A stretch of DNA of 64,000 nt from Pholiota molesta (taxonomy: Eukaryota; Basidiomycota; Agaricomycetes; Agaricales; Strophariaceae): contig JACGCK010000023.1 in the NCBI GenBank assembly GCA_014925825.1, positions 186,001 through 250,000 on the forward strand. The letters run 5' to 3'. The notes under the pieces were generated by a model. That model saw nothing but the letters and a program-made list of their open reading frames with translations. It searched no databases and had not been told where the DNA came from. Every line of letters begins with the position of its first letter. Position 1 is the stretch's first letter. The translations under genes were made by a program, and so were the position numbers. Of the stretch, positions 11,823 through 23,529 are shown one piece after another.

Positions 11823-14800
11823 TCATTCCTCGTCAGCATCGTCGCCCTCACCAGCCAGTGCCTTCTCAAGTGCTTTCTCAAACTCTGACTTCTGTCGCCC
11901 TTTCTTTTGCTGGATATGAGTTCGACAGTCACACGTTCTCGTCATGAAATCCGCGTCTCCTTCTAATGCATCCAAAGCCAGGAATGATGCCAATCTGGCC
12001 GCGGATGTCGGCGACGAATCCTCTGCACTGACTAATATCACATCATGCACCACAACTAAATCCCTTGTTAAAAAGTGTATCAAAGGTGTAATGGAATAAG
12101 CTGCGTACCGTGACAACGATTTACACTTTCATCCTTGTCCTTCGTAAGTTCGAAGTTTTGACAACCCTGAGCTTGCAGCAATTCGAAAAGGATCTTTGTG
12201 GGATGGTGTGATAGTGTTTGAAGTGTAATGTGCTTATCATAAAAGGGTTTGAGCACATTGTCGAATAGCGTTTCTGCGCCAACAGGATCAAAATTGTCGG
12301 ATATGTAGATCGCGCCTGCAATTGATTCCACCACATCAGATAGGGCCTAGAGTAAGAGGTATATTAATCGCAATTCAGCGAAAAAGATAAACCGAACGCT
12401 TACTTTAGGAGGCTCTATGTCAAGCCAGTATTGGCCAGGTGATCGGCCTTCCGCCTCAGCCAGTGCATATTCTTTTGCTTGTTTCTCTTTGAGTTCATTC
12501 GCATAAGCGCGGATGCTGTTTTCGAGGTAAGGGGATTCGAATAATAGGTATTCTTGCAACCCTGACCAGACGCAAACAGCAGCGAGCGCCGAGTTCGAGA
12601 CCATTGCACCCTGAAGGAAGCATGCCGAACACGTTTCAATAAGCTCGAGATAACAAAATGTGGATGACAACGTGCCTTCAACATCGTCAAGGCGCCAGGA
12701 GATAATTGTTGATCACGATCAAAGATATGTCGAATTACCACTGCATTTCATTACGGTCAATTCGTGCTACACTTTTGGGAAAGAAAAGAAGACGCACTGA
12801 AGTCCAAGATTGCGTCTCCGATGAACTCGAGACGCTCGTATGACGTGGCTTCGTAGCCCTGGATGGAGGAATGCGTCTAGAGAACAAAAAGAATATCAAT
12901 ATATAGACAGCACTATCAAAACGAACAACGTGCCATCGCCTGCCCAAGAAGATGTGGCCGGTTGAATTTGTGACCAATGATCTTCTCAATGGCGGCTATC
13001 GACCCTGGTTTGAGCTTCGCCGTAGCATTAGGAGGAGGCGTTAGCACCTTTCTTCCGAAGTCCGACCAACGGTCAATGTTAGAAAGAGGAATCGTTAACG
13101 CCTTTGTTGCTTGGAGTGCAGCCTCACGCCCGCCCGAAATATAAGCAGCCCCGATGATCGCTTCGGCGACGTCTGCAATGGCCTGGCGGAATGAAGCCCT
13201 TATCAACTACCGTTGTGGTAAGGTAAAAGCCTTCAAAAGACTCACTTTGTCGCCTAGCCATTGGATTCCCTTTTCGTCCGTTTTGGGTTTCTTATTTCGG
13301 CCTTTTGCTTTTTTCTTCGACATGGTTTTGGTCTTGGGTACAAGTTCCGACGCGTTATCAGATAGAGTGAGCGCTGGGGGCGGAGTTGCTGGTCGACTGA
13401 CCGAGGGCTCTTGATCTTGATCCCCCGTGTCCGAGAATGTGTCTTCTTCAATTATTCTCCAGGCTCCGCAACCGGGGTGGCTGGGTTTACCAATGATTGG
13501 AAGCCACTATTTATCATAGGAGATCCATCTCCAGTTCCACAGAAAGACTCTGCAGCAAGTGCCTCTCCTATGCTGATGTCCGTATTTTGTCGATAGTTGT
13601 TTCGCCAAGGTCTTTTTGAAGTTCAGCAGAGTCTTCGTCCTCTTTGTCGTCCTCTTTATCACCAGCAATAGATTGTTCAGAGGATTTAATCTCGGGTTCC
13701 TTCGGGGGTTTGGGTGGAATATATACACGGCACTTTGGAGGTAACCATGTCTTATATGCGAACACTTTCGACTGGATATATGCAGGTAATCCATACGAGT
13801 CGAATGGACCAATAACGACTTGTTGCTGATAATCTTTTGGCGCGCAACATGAAGAGCTCCTTCAGAAAGTGAAGGATTGGTAACGAAGACGTATATTGAT
13901 GCCAAGTACTTTAAAAACGCGTCGCCTGAAAAAATCAGAGATAATTCGAGGCATAACAATGAAACATACCAAGAAGCTCTAAGCGTTCATAATCATACTC
14001 TAAACCTGCTGATGGGGTGCAAATTGCGATGTGCAACAGATCTTCTCGGATTGCATGGTCGAAGAATTTCGCATCCATCTCTTTAACAAGAAGTAGATCA
14101 TCTATCCTCCTCATAATAGAGGGTAAGAGCATCGCCGTCCATAACGTACTTTAATAGCAGATAGTATGAAGTAGAATGAAATTCAATTGTAAAATATACC
14201 TGGCCGGAAGAGTAAATTTGGCACAAAGCTCGGGAATGAGATCTAAATGATGTTAGGGCATTAGTGTATACAAACAAAAAGAACGAGAGCCTTACATTTC
14301 GCTGGCGATTTGTTATTTGACGGGGGCTTAGATGTAGGATTTAGATGGTTCATGATCGTATGGCATTTGGCAACTTCAATTATTGGTTGTGTAAAATCTT
14401 CCAGTGTCTCGAGTCCTCGGCGCTTAATTTTACAAAAGTGAAAAAGATTGTCGTAACTCGCTTCACGCTAATTGGGAACTCGTTAGAGGGTCGCATAAAT
14501 GTTCACGGGTAAGACTTACAGGGCTGTCGGCGGGTTTACTCAATGGCGTAAGGTCCCTGCGAACTGTGACTACTCTGTAGCGCCTTGTGAACTCGATCCA
14601 GCGGTCTTGGACAATCGCGTCTTCGAGATCAGTTTCGATCTCTTCAGGGGACCCGCGCTTTATCGGTACAGCCCAATGTTGGGCAGCAAGGGAAACAAGG
14701 TCCCACGGGATGACTTGCACAATGTCAGGAGCTCCCAGGCCAACATCAGTAGGTGGTCGCCACTTGGAAGGCATGGGAAGGAAGAAGTAAGCCATGTCCT

Positions 14801-17778
14801 CTATGTCACAAACTAGAGCCTTGTTAAAGGTTCCACGATAAACGCGTGTGGTGAATGCGTGGATTTCCTTCATACGAGCCTCGTCGACGTGTAAAGGTGC
14901 AGCTTTTTGGAAACGTATATGTATTGCGACGCCCGAAAAGAAAAGCCTGAACATGCGCAAATCAGGAAGGGGCTCCTTAGTTAACAAAACCAGAGGAGCA
15001 AATGCCTCGGCGCCTTCGACAGTGTTGGCGACGTAGATGACGGTGGGGTATAATACAGTAGAAAGAGCAGCACCCAATTGTTGTCCCAAAAGCTGGGTTG
15101 TTTCCGAGGATATGATCTTGTTCCTTGAGCGTGAGGTTTCGTTTCGGTTGTGGATTGTTCACGAGAGCCTTGCTTAGCTCATATGCGTGCTGAGCACGTA
15201 GATGATCTGGCAGAGGTACAAGTTGGCAATCTAACAGCCTGAAGCGTAAAGATCTTGGCAAGCTTTGAAGCAAGCAGAACGCCTCGCCTCTGCTTTGGAT
15301 GGCAAGGCGTCTCCGCTAATCTGGTGAATTGGTGTTCCAGGAAGATTTATGGTACAGATGTGAGCCCGGGGATTCCGAATTCCTTATGAACATCCTGGAA
15401 CAGGAAAATACGTTGTTTATCGAGTGTGCCAGGAGCTCGCGATGTCGCCTTGGCTGCATAGCGATAGATGACTGTCGTGGCATCCTGCAGATATATGCGT
15501 CCGCTTGTTGTTGGGTCTTTGATGAATTTTCGCGGATGTTCTTGCTCGTCTTCGGTGTCACTGTCAGAGTGGTAAGGATTTATGGATTCGCGTAGGCTTG
15601 CTGGTGGTACAGAGCTTTCGAAGGAATTGCAAAGGGTCTCCGTCCAATGAAGCATATCAGCGTCCAAATTCGTAATGCGAGATAGAATTCGTCGATGCAT
15701 ATCGTTGCCTCGTTCGACCATATGAATAAGGTGACTTTCTCGACCTCTTGTGCGTGCGCGAACGTAAGCATGTGAAACTTGACTTTCGAAGAGATCATAT
15801 CTATAGAATCGACGAGGTTTAAACCTAGTGGATGACAAGCAAATAAAATCAACACACCGAATGACAACGGAAGCCTTTGGTACATCTAAATCCTCTATTG
15901 ATTTTGTGGCAATTAGAAGATTATCCATCCCGGTTGCGAATCGTTGAAATACTCCTTGCTGAAGCCAACATTAAATATGCAATGAATAACGACCGACAAA
16001 CAATCTCACATAGTAAGTAGGATCAGATTGATGTCTGACCCCTACCACAGCCCGTGGTCGTAGAAACCCAGACGGTCGTCCAGAGTACGCAATAGATCAG
16101 CTAGCACTAAAGCGATAGCCCGACGTTGCACTAAGGACAGAATGTGTTGGAAACTTGGTCGTTTTACCAAAGATCAAGCCGATGACATACCAAATATTAT
16201 TCCACGGAAGCCTTCACCAAGAGGCTTGAACGTTGTCAGTACTTGTACGAGTCTCAAAAACTTATGCGAGACGTTGAACCCTCTTGAAGAGGAGTCTAGA
16301 TTCGGCATACTGAAAGGCCAGTTCTTGACTATGTTATACATATTGATCTTCATTGCTTCGATTGGTGGTATATCGGCATCATCTTCATCAACGTCAGCAT
16401 ATCCGGGAATTAAAGTTGCTTCCATATTTTTGAGCCCTCTTCTCCAGACCAAGTCGGAAGCACAAGATCCAACATCTTCGTGAGCATTTCTCGAAGCGTG
16501 ATAATGTCGGCGGAAAACAGATTCACGCGGGTCAAGCTGGTGCAGCTGCTTGAGTAGGCGAGTTTCAGAGGCTTTTGCAGCGGTGTCGTACAAGATGACG
16601 ATTTCGCTGGGACGATCAGGGAGAGCGAGGATTTCTGCACGTTTTTCTTCTGTGACACCAAATACTTTGGCATCCAGAGTTTGCTCGAGTTTCAGCATTT
16701 TCGAGTCAAAGTGAGACCGTCGATCAGCAGTTGGAGACATCAGTGCAAACACGCGTGGTCGAGAAATAGGATCAGAAATGCGATAGAAGTCATTCATTGC
16801 TTGGACAATGGGCATGGAAGGATGTGAATCTTGATTTCTGATGTTTTGGGCATCTGTAATAACGAGGAAGTGGATTTGCGTCACCGCAAGCGCGCCTCGC
16901 AGTAGTGAATCTAGCAAAAGCTGGACACGGGAATGATCAGCGACCAGAAATAATAAAAGCATGAAAAAAGGCGCACCCGTGAAGGTGTCATTACTATGTC
17001 TTTCTTCAGAATGTTGGTCCATGTTTCGAGTTCTGGTGTGTAATTTTCTTCTGTGTATCTCCCAATAGTAAGCGCAGGAAGAATATTCTCAATTGCTGCT
17101 GAATATTTATCCATTGACGAAATGTCGCTGAAATTTTGATAAATGCGTGTGTATCATACGGTTTGAAAATGCTCACTCAACGACAATAAGGATAGTACGA
17201 CTTCTCGACGTCATGTTTGTTGGGCTCTTGTTCTCAACATCAATGGCCCAGGAAATCACTCAGTCAAAAGGTTCATGGAGGCTACAGAAATGGTAAGAAA
17301 GATATTATATAAATAGTTTGGCCCTACCTTTCGTTGCCGGGATGTCAGCAATAGCTGATGACAGAACGATAAGCAAAAGCATATTATACCAGACAAGGTG
17401 ACGCAACGTACTATTCTCGACTGTTGCCTGAGCAAAGATTCTCTCCTTAAGCGTCGAAAGATTTAGATGAACCTGATTTTCATATCTTTCTCTCGAGTCT
17501 AATATTTCGGGAAGATGATTTCGAAGAGAATCATTCTCTATCTTCAGCACTTTGGAAGGGCGCTCAGACTTGATGACATCAGTGACATCCGTTTCGAAGG
17601 CATCGCGGCTCCGTTTGGGAGCATAGGAAGAGGATGGTCTGTTTTCTTGAGTAATGTCTGGTTCACCTTCCGATGGTCGGGGCGGCTCCGAAGGGGTAGG
17701 AGTTGGCGATGCAGCAGCCGTTTCTGAAGCGGGCGCAGGAGACTGAGATTTCTTGATTGAGCCTCCTCTTCTTTCCAT
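11823..17778 (-). CDS. Dicer-like RNase III with degenerate helicase
   Basis: Cuts double-stranded RNA into small RNAs for RNA silencing. In order from the ATG at 17778: a Ser/Pro-rich N-terminus with PKRSRDAFE (nuclear-signal-like); an RNA-helicase-like domain; a helicase C part (VQRRAIALVLADLLRTLDDR, ESQVSHAYVRARTRGRES); a Dicer dimerisation region (TSGRIYLQDATTVIYRYAAK); platform/PAZ (TQPIIEVAK, LNHLNPTSKP); RNase IIIa (YERLELLGDAFLKY, IADVAEAIIGAAYISG); RNase IIIb (YERLEFIGDAILDF, LSDVVESIAGAIYISD); and a dsRBD-like end. Both RNase III centres keep all four acidic residues. Walker A reads ATKGAS rather than GSGKT, and the DECH position reads VITDAQN, so ATPase activity is probably absent. 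One intron (12877-12933) is GC-AG. At least three one-base frame breaks (about 13791, 16065, 17260) look like homopolymer errors. Confidence 0.9.
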
Positions 17779-17994
17779 GTTTGCTTCAGACGTTTCAGCA
17801 TGAGAGCGATTGGTAATGTGATGCTGAGTTATGAAGCAGGAATCAATGGAGGCGAAAGAAAAATCATGAACCGAAGGCTGAGCTCAGATCCTTGGCCACT
17901 GTTGAGGTGAGGTCAGAAACAACTATTGTTCGCGCCTGCTGTCGTAATTATTCCCACGGAAGTGTGAGATTAACAAGTTCTTCTTTCACGATGT

Positions 17995-18329
17995 TCACAC
18001 GGCGGACATTCAACTGTCAGGTCGTGCGGTCGCTTGCGCTGTCAGGTTATTGCAAGGTTATTGTTAGGTTGGTGTTAGGTAGTGAGCGAGGATGGAATTC
18101 CGGTCACAGTATTCCCCGTTCTGTTATTATATATCATTTTCGGGTCAGTATGGACCTTTATTGAATCCTTGATATCATTATTGTTAGCTATATATCTAGG
18201 TAAGTGACCAAATACTGTGACCAAAATTACATCCTCGCTCAGTACCTAACACCAACCTAACAGTAACCTTGCAATAACCTGACAGCGCAAGCGACGGCAC
18301 GACCTGACAGTTGAATGTCCGCCGTGTCA
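17995..18329. mobile_element. 329-bp foldback/MITE-like element with 116-bp arms
   Basis: An arm at 17998-18113 (starting CACGGCGGACATTCAACTG) is repeated as its reverse complement at 18211-18326 with about 6 mismatches in 116 bases, around a 97-base AT-rich spacer. The trinucleotide TCA stands immediately outside both arms (17995-17997 and 18327-18329), as expected of a 3-bp target duplication. No transposase frame is present, so this is a non-autonomous element. Three-base duplications are known for CACTA- and Harbinger-type DNA transposons, but the superfamily is not established. It lies 220 bases upstream of the Dicer start codon; a transcript across it would fold into a long hairpin. Confidence 0.8.
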
Positions 18330-19009
18330 TGTAGGTCCATGTTCGGTGTTCGGCCCCTTCTCGTTTCTGAGCGCACTAAAGACAAGGTTCCATTGGCGGA
18401 GCACGTAAGATCACTCACTATGCATAGTATGCAAGCATCCAATCGCGCAATACTTACCCGAGGAGACCGCAGGCTAAAATACTATGTTCAACGTTGGTTC
18501 AATGGGGGAGACTAGGAAAATGTATACCGTGGACTCGGATACTGGATATGTATCTGTTGGATATAGATGTACATAGTTTATAAGGGGCCACCCACTTCTT
18601 TCTAATTTTTATAATTCTGCATATTTACAGATATAGAAGTCCGCTTAATGCTACTTTTTCAGTGAGCTTCATCTTGAAAACTTTGCAAGAACGCCACTCA
18701 TATCCTCAGAAAGTCACCTACGCGAATTGTGGAGCCATAGCCTAGATCAGAAAGATCGGCAACGTATAGGTTTCTTTGAATTTACGAGAGTCATTAGCGC
18801 GAAAGTGTGGATGCATACGCCGCCGACGACCCCAATTCATTATCGGGTTCTGGTTTTTCCAATGGTGAACACAACAAGCCTCGAAGTTATCATTTGAAAA
18901 TCCGATATGAACACTGCAGCTGCCAGCGTTCAGTGTATAAAACAAGCTGGAACGACGTGCATCCAAATAACCAGAGCCTTTTACACCTCGCTAGAAAGCC
19001 TACAATCCG
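18330..19009. other. Intergenic, no gene recognised
   Basis: AT-rich flank between the foldback element and the 2OG oxygenase gene. The frames at 18807-19185 are out-of-frame relatives of the oxygenase start or unsupported. No conserved motif is visible. Confidence 0.45.
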
Positions 19010-20085
19010 ATGTCCGTCAAAACACCATCGCCAGGTTCCTCCATTGCGTCGCTCGAGACCGTCGACTTCAGCCGACTGCTAGACAAGGACCAGCTGAACA
19101 GCGCAAGCTGCTGGAGCTGTCAGCCAAGGATGGTTTCTTTTATCTCGACCTCCAGGCCCACATATCAAGAAATCCTGCAAGATGAAGCTGTTATGCAGAT
19201 GATGGAATGTATTCGCCCTGCCTGAAGCTGAAAAGGAAAAGGACAATCGCGGCACCCATACCCATGGGTAGTCGGTTTGTACTCATCGCTCGTGTTTGTG
19301 CTGACTTTGACAAGATACAAACCGCCTGGTCATTCACCGGTTTCAAGAAAGGATCTCGTGATTGCTACGAAACACTGAAGGTTAGCGAACTGCTGCACTA
19401 GATTATAAATTTCTCAACATAGTCATTTCAGGTGGCATACGCCGAGATGATGGCTCATTCAAATTTGCTTCCTTCGAGTCGGCGTCAAAGAGCGCTCTGA
19501 GCTTTTTGAGAGCTTCATCGGCCTCAGTCATTTCGTGAACAAGACACTGATCATGAGCCTCTCTGACATCTTGCATTTGGAAGGAGGTGCTCGCTTTGAG
19601 GAGCATCACCGCAACGACAGACTCTCAAATACAACACTAGTTCTTCTTCACTATCCTCCACAAAACCTTGACGATGGCATGGGGCACAACAAACATACCG
19701 ACATCGGGTCCATCACCTTGCTTTTCACAAAGCAGTGGGGGTTGCAGCTTCAACAACTTGGTTCCATGGAGTGGTTGTTCGTTGAACCTCGCGATGGGCA
19801 CGCCATTATCAACATCGGGGACTCGTTGCGATTCCTCAGTGGCAAGAGATTCAACAGTTGCTTGCACCGCGTAATTCCCGTCGCCTCTGATGAGAACAGG
19901 TACTCGATTGCCTACTTTTTGAGGCCAGAAAATGCAGCACACTTGGAAGACACAGAGGGCAGGAGGATCAAGCTGAAGAATGGCATGACCAGAAGTATGT
20001 CATGTTTGGAGAGTCGCATGAGAAGCAGGCCATGAGCAGTATGTTAACCGGTGGCATGGAGAGGGCCATCGAGATCAAAGCCTAG
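19010..20085 (+). CDS. 2OG-Fe(II) oxygenase, IPNS-like (frame broken several times)
   Basis: Isopenicillin-N-synthase-like 2-oxoglutarate/Fe(II) oxygenase; substrate unknown. The N-terminal block reads ETVDFSRLL then KLLELSAKDGFFYLDLQ. The C-terminal catalytic domain is nearly continuous from about 19480: LSHFVNKTLIMSLSDILHL, the iron ligands HTDIGSITLLF (H-x-D) and CLHRVIPVASDE (distal H), and RYSIAYFLRP (2OG-binding R-x-S). It ends AIEIKA at 20085. Two introns are evident (19259 to about 19314, and 19381 to about 19431). Single- or double-base shifts are needed near 19090, 19210, 19348, 19476 and 19970, mostly at short homopolymers. They may be consensus errors, as in housekeeping genes nearby, or real decay. 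A frame-clean relative lies at 55996-57422. Confidence 0.75.
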
Positions 20086-20383
20086 TGCAGGATGTCTCGC
20101 GAACCAGATTTTCGAATATCGTAGAGTAGCATGATCGTTTTGGGATAGCTGTATTATGTAATCAACATGTTGTCGACTGTTTCTTTCTTGACGTCCGACG
20201 TCGACGCTATTCATCATTTGTGACTCAGCCATGTACTGGTCCTACCACAGCCTATCAAGCAGAACATTTCCTGATTATTCTTGTCTGAAAACGAAAACGC
20301 TGCTTGATTTCTGTCCGTGTTTCTGCCCACAGCCGCATCTGCCCAAGTCTGATGCTTGACGGCAGCTCGGAATCGACCATTCA

Positions 20384-21983
20384 ATGAGCTTCAATCATGC
20401 ACCCCTCATACTAACCATAGCCGAAAGCTCTGATATATCTGCTCGGGATGCAGGACGCCATGCAAGGAGGCGAGTTGCTTCGAGACTATGTCTACCAGAA
20501 CGCCTTCCAACTATAGGTGCGCCTTCCGTTTTTAAAACTTGTCTGGTCTCCACTATCTAACTCATCTATGAACCATATTCCAGGATTTATTCAGAGAGAA
20601 GCAGAGGCCCTTGCACCCAAAGAATTCGTGAAGCAACAGCTCAAATTGTCAATGGAGGAAGCACTTGACGCCGAATCATCGCCGAATCACCAACAGAACT
20701 AGGACATGTTCGAAGTCCAAGTGGATCTTCAATTCGCTCAACCTCGGGTTCTTCCATCAGAACGTTCGTTAAGTCATTGGTTAGCCCTCAGTCGGACGTG
20801 CACCGTCTGGGGGCTGGTCTAATGTCCAAGTATGTCATTAGTATTTTCATTCAGCACTCAGCCCTTCACAAAGTATTATGAAAGCCATATGAAATAATGA
20901 GAGCTGTTGAGGAGAAGGACATCATGTTTCTGATGGAAGTTAGAGACAAGGCATTTCCGGTATGTCCTGCTCGCCTTTTCTGACTGACTTCCAGTTCTAA
21001 TTTCCAGATTCAAGCTACTGCTTCAAAGCATCGGAGGGGAAACACCCTTAGTACATGCCATCCGTACAGGAAACAAGGATGTTGCCATTGTCTTACTTGG
21101 TGCATTCTCAAGATGGGTTAATTATCTGGAGGACTCAGAGCTCCAGAAACCGCAAACTCGTTCCTATCTCAAAGCTTTACGTGGGCCACTTCGAAATATC
21201 GCCAATTTCTTACGGTCTGATATTTCTCCTTAGGTGTGGGACTCAAACTTGCCATCAACGAAGGCCTCGCAAAGTCTCAAATAGAACTCATAGCGTCATT
21301 TATGCAAACTTTGATCATGAGTGAAGGCGACAAATGGGTCCACTCGCAAGTACTAGAAGTCGCCCGAGCTCTGAATGCTGGTTCAGAAGGTAAACCTGTT
21401 CAAGCGGCTGGGGCGGCTGTTAGAAGGTTTGCCACCAGAGAACTGGGCAAGGCCGATTTGATAGCGTCGTTAGAAGACTAGTGCGTTCCTCCTTCCTTGG
21501 CGCTTCGCTGATTAATCTTCGCCTTCAGTGTGTCCAATGCCACAGCGTCTGTTTCTTGATTTAGTGTTTCAATTTTATATTGATGAGGCAATTCTAGCGA
21601 TCTTGTGATGATGGGTGCTTGGGCGAACGTATTGAAGTCGATCAAAGGACAACCTCTTCCAGTAATCTTTTCTTCTTGGTTATAATCCTTACTGTTTGTT
21701 ATTGACACAAGTATTGTTTTTGTAGTCCTATTACTTCGCCCGCGATGATCGTGTCTACAAGGCTTTCACAGACAGACTAGATCAACATAAAGATGCCATC
21801 AAGCGATCCTGTAATCGACGGCTGAGATGGCAGCTGAGTGTCCTTCGAGAATGCCTGGAGGGTCGGTCCGTAACTTTTCGAGTGCGTTTTCGTATCAACG
21901 TTTTACGCCTATCTCAATCTATTCACCTGTAGCGCAAAGTGGAAATATTGACAAGCAAACTTGACGACGGCCAAGGCCCATAA
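20384..21983 (+). CDS. Conserved basidiomycete protein, frame broken by 11-bp duplication
   Basis: Spliced protein starting MSFNHAPLILTIAESSDIS, without a recognised enzyme domain. Conserved-looking blocks are EIMRAVEEKDIMFLMEVRDK, then the ankyrin-like stretch IGGETPLVHAIRTGNKDVAI plus VLLGAFSRWVNYLED, QTLIMSEGDKWVHSQVLEVA, RRFATRELGKADLIASLEDY and YYFARDDRVYKAFTDRLDQH; it ends LTSKLDDGQGP. Its layout resembles an uncharacterised Agaricomycete family I know only as hypothetical. An 11-base tandem duplication at 20670-20691 shifts the frame into a stop; removing one copy restores DAESPTELGHVRSPSGSS. At least six introns are GT-AG. Whether the gene is functional depends on whether that duplication is real. 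Confidence 0.7.
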
Positions 21984-22368
21984 ATTTCTGATGTCGGGAT
22001 CCATCAAACCCACCAATAATCCAAGCATACCCATTCTATTTGCTATTTTTTCGATTGTTTTTGGACATCGCTATCACCCCAGTCCACATATCTTTCTTTC
22101 TTATTATCTGTTTCATCTTCTGCTCATCAAGGTGCCGTGTTGGAGAAAGATCACACCCAACTTTCTGGCGTATACTTGAGCAAATATTGATGAATGCCTC
22201 CTTGACAAATAATTCACATCTGCTGGCCAACATGCCATCGTCACGGATTGGATTATTACTCCCATATAGTCATCATAACGATGCTATTTGGCTCGTGTGT
22301 GGCCACATTATATTAGTAGGTATCTAATGTATGTATTTATATGTATAACTTTAGGGTGCAGGAATACA
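21984..22368. other. Intergenic between convergent genes
   Basis: Short AT-rich 3' flank; no conserved frame. The overlapping frames on both strands at 21961-22327 share the same bases and have no motif. Confidence 0.45.
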
Positions 22369-23220
22369 TTATCCTCGTAGAAGTATAATATCCTTCCACC
22401 ATACGAAGCCAGCTACACACACAAGACTGCCGACGGCAAGTGCCAGATCGAGTTGCATAACAGTATAAATCCACACAGTGGCCAATGGTGGACCCTATTG
22501 ACAATGAGCTTGCCTTTATAGCTTTTTATTTGATAGTTTGGACTGACCTGTTTCATGTTCACCAACCACGACGCATTATCCAAAAGGTACAACATTCGGC
22601 TACCGACAACGAGAGAGAGCGCAAACAGGATGGCTTGCATCCTTCGAGTGTGTTTATATCGAAGTGCTGATGAGAATAAACTGTCAACTGTCGCCTCAAA
22701 AAATACAAGGAATATACACACTGTAAAAAATAAATAGAGAAAGGACTAAAACAGCTTAGTAAATGAAGTCAATGCCATGCAAAAGAGAGCATACTTGGCA
22801 CCCCTGAACCCATCCTATCCATAATGACCTCCATTGTAGCCTCTTTCCCATATTGATGGCGAATGAGACTATCGAATACAAAGATCAGATATTCAAGTAA
22901 ACAGAGAGCGGAAAAGTGACAGCGTACACTTCCATCAGCAGCAGGATAGCAGAGAAAGGGATGATTAACAGAATCGCATTGAATATTTCGTCACCAGTTG
23001 AGAGGGTTTCCTCTTCCAGTGCTGGTCCCTGCAAAGACTCTGTAGATGGCTCTGAATTCAAGGCAGCTGACTTGAGAATGCCAGTTTGGTTTATGAGCCG
23101 CCATTTTTCATCCTCTGGGATTTCTATTAGAGGTTTAGCAGGAGCTGGACGCGGCGATGTGGCTGAAGGCATGGCGAGAGGTATTGTCTTAGGGTCTTTC
23201 GTTGTGCGTCGGCGAGTCAT
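22369..23220 (-). CDS. Fungal multi-pass membrane protein (DUF7719-like)
   Basis: Four exons on the minus strand encode a conserved fungal membrane protein of unknown function. The cytosolic N-terminus starts MTRRRTTKDPKTIPLAMPSA and contains EDEKWRLINQTGIL. Hydrophobic segments follow: EIFNAILLIIPFSAILLLME, then VLIRHQYGKEATMEVIMDRM, GVPILSLFIFY, RRMQAILFALSLVVGSRML, and at the C-terminus TVWIYTVMQLDLALAVGSLV plus FVWWKDIILLRG. The order W-R-L-I, HHQYG-like motif and GSRM is what I know of the fungal DUF7719 family. All splice sites are GT-AG with a clean frame. Likely location is the ER or another endomembrane; no function is proposed. Confidence 0.75.
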
Positions 23221-23529
23221 TGGGGTCTTTAGCAGGTACCTCGAAAGAGCTGCAGAGATGTCTAATAACCAGTGATAGTTCAGAATAAGTAGAGGTCAAA
23301 GTTATGTGTTGAGTGTTGCAACAGGTTGTAACTTGTTGGCGAGGCGTGTTCAAGAAAGCCGAAAGGCACCTGCCGAAGACGTCACACTTTCACTTCTTGA
23401 CTTCCATCATCGTCCCTCGGGCCGCTAGTAAAACTTATAGTACCTACCCAAGGTTGCCAATCCCTTTCCATCCTCCGCTTTTTGATATAACGACTATTCA
23501 ATACTTGATCAAGTCTTGTCCTTATTTTT
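23221..23529. other. Divergent promoter region
   Basis: About 309 bases between the starts of the DUF7719-like gene (minus) and the nucleolar-like gene (plus). No clear TATA box or other element was recognised. Confidence 0.4.

Noticed and set aside
19010..20085. First read as a clear pseudogene of a 2OG oxygenase
   Set aside because: An apparent stop after THTHG is removed by an intron (CATGG|GTAGTC), and the remaining breaks match the homopolymer pattern of essential genes, so pseudogene status is not established.
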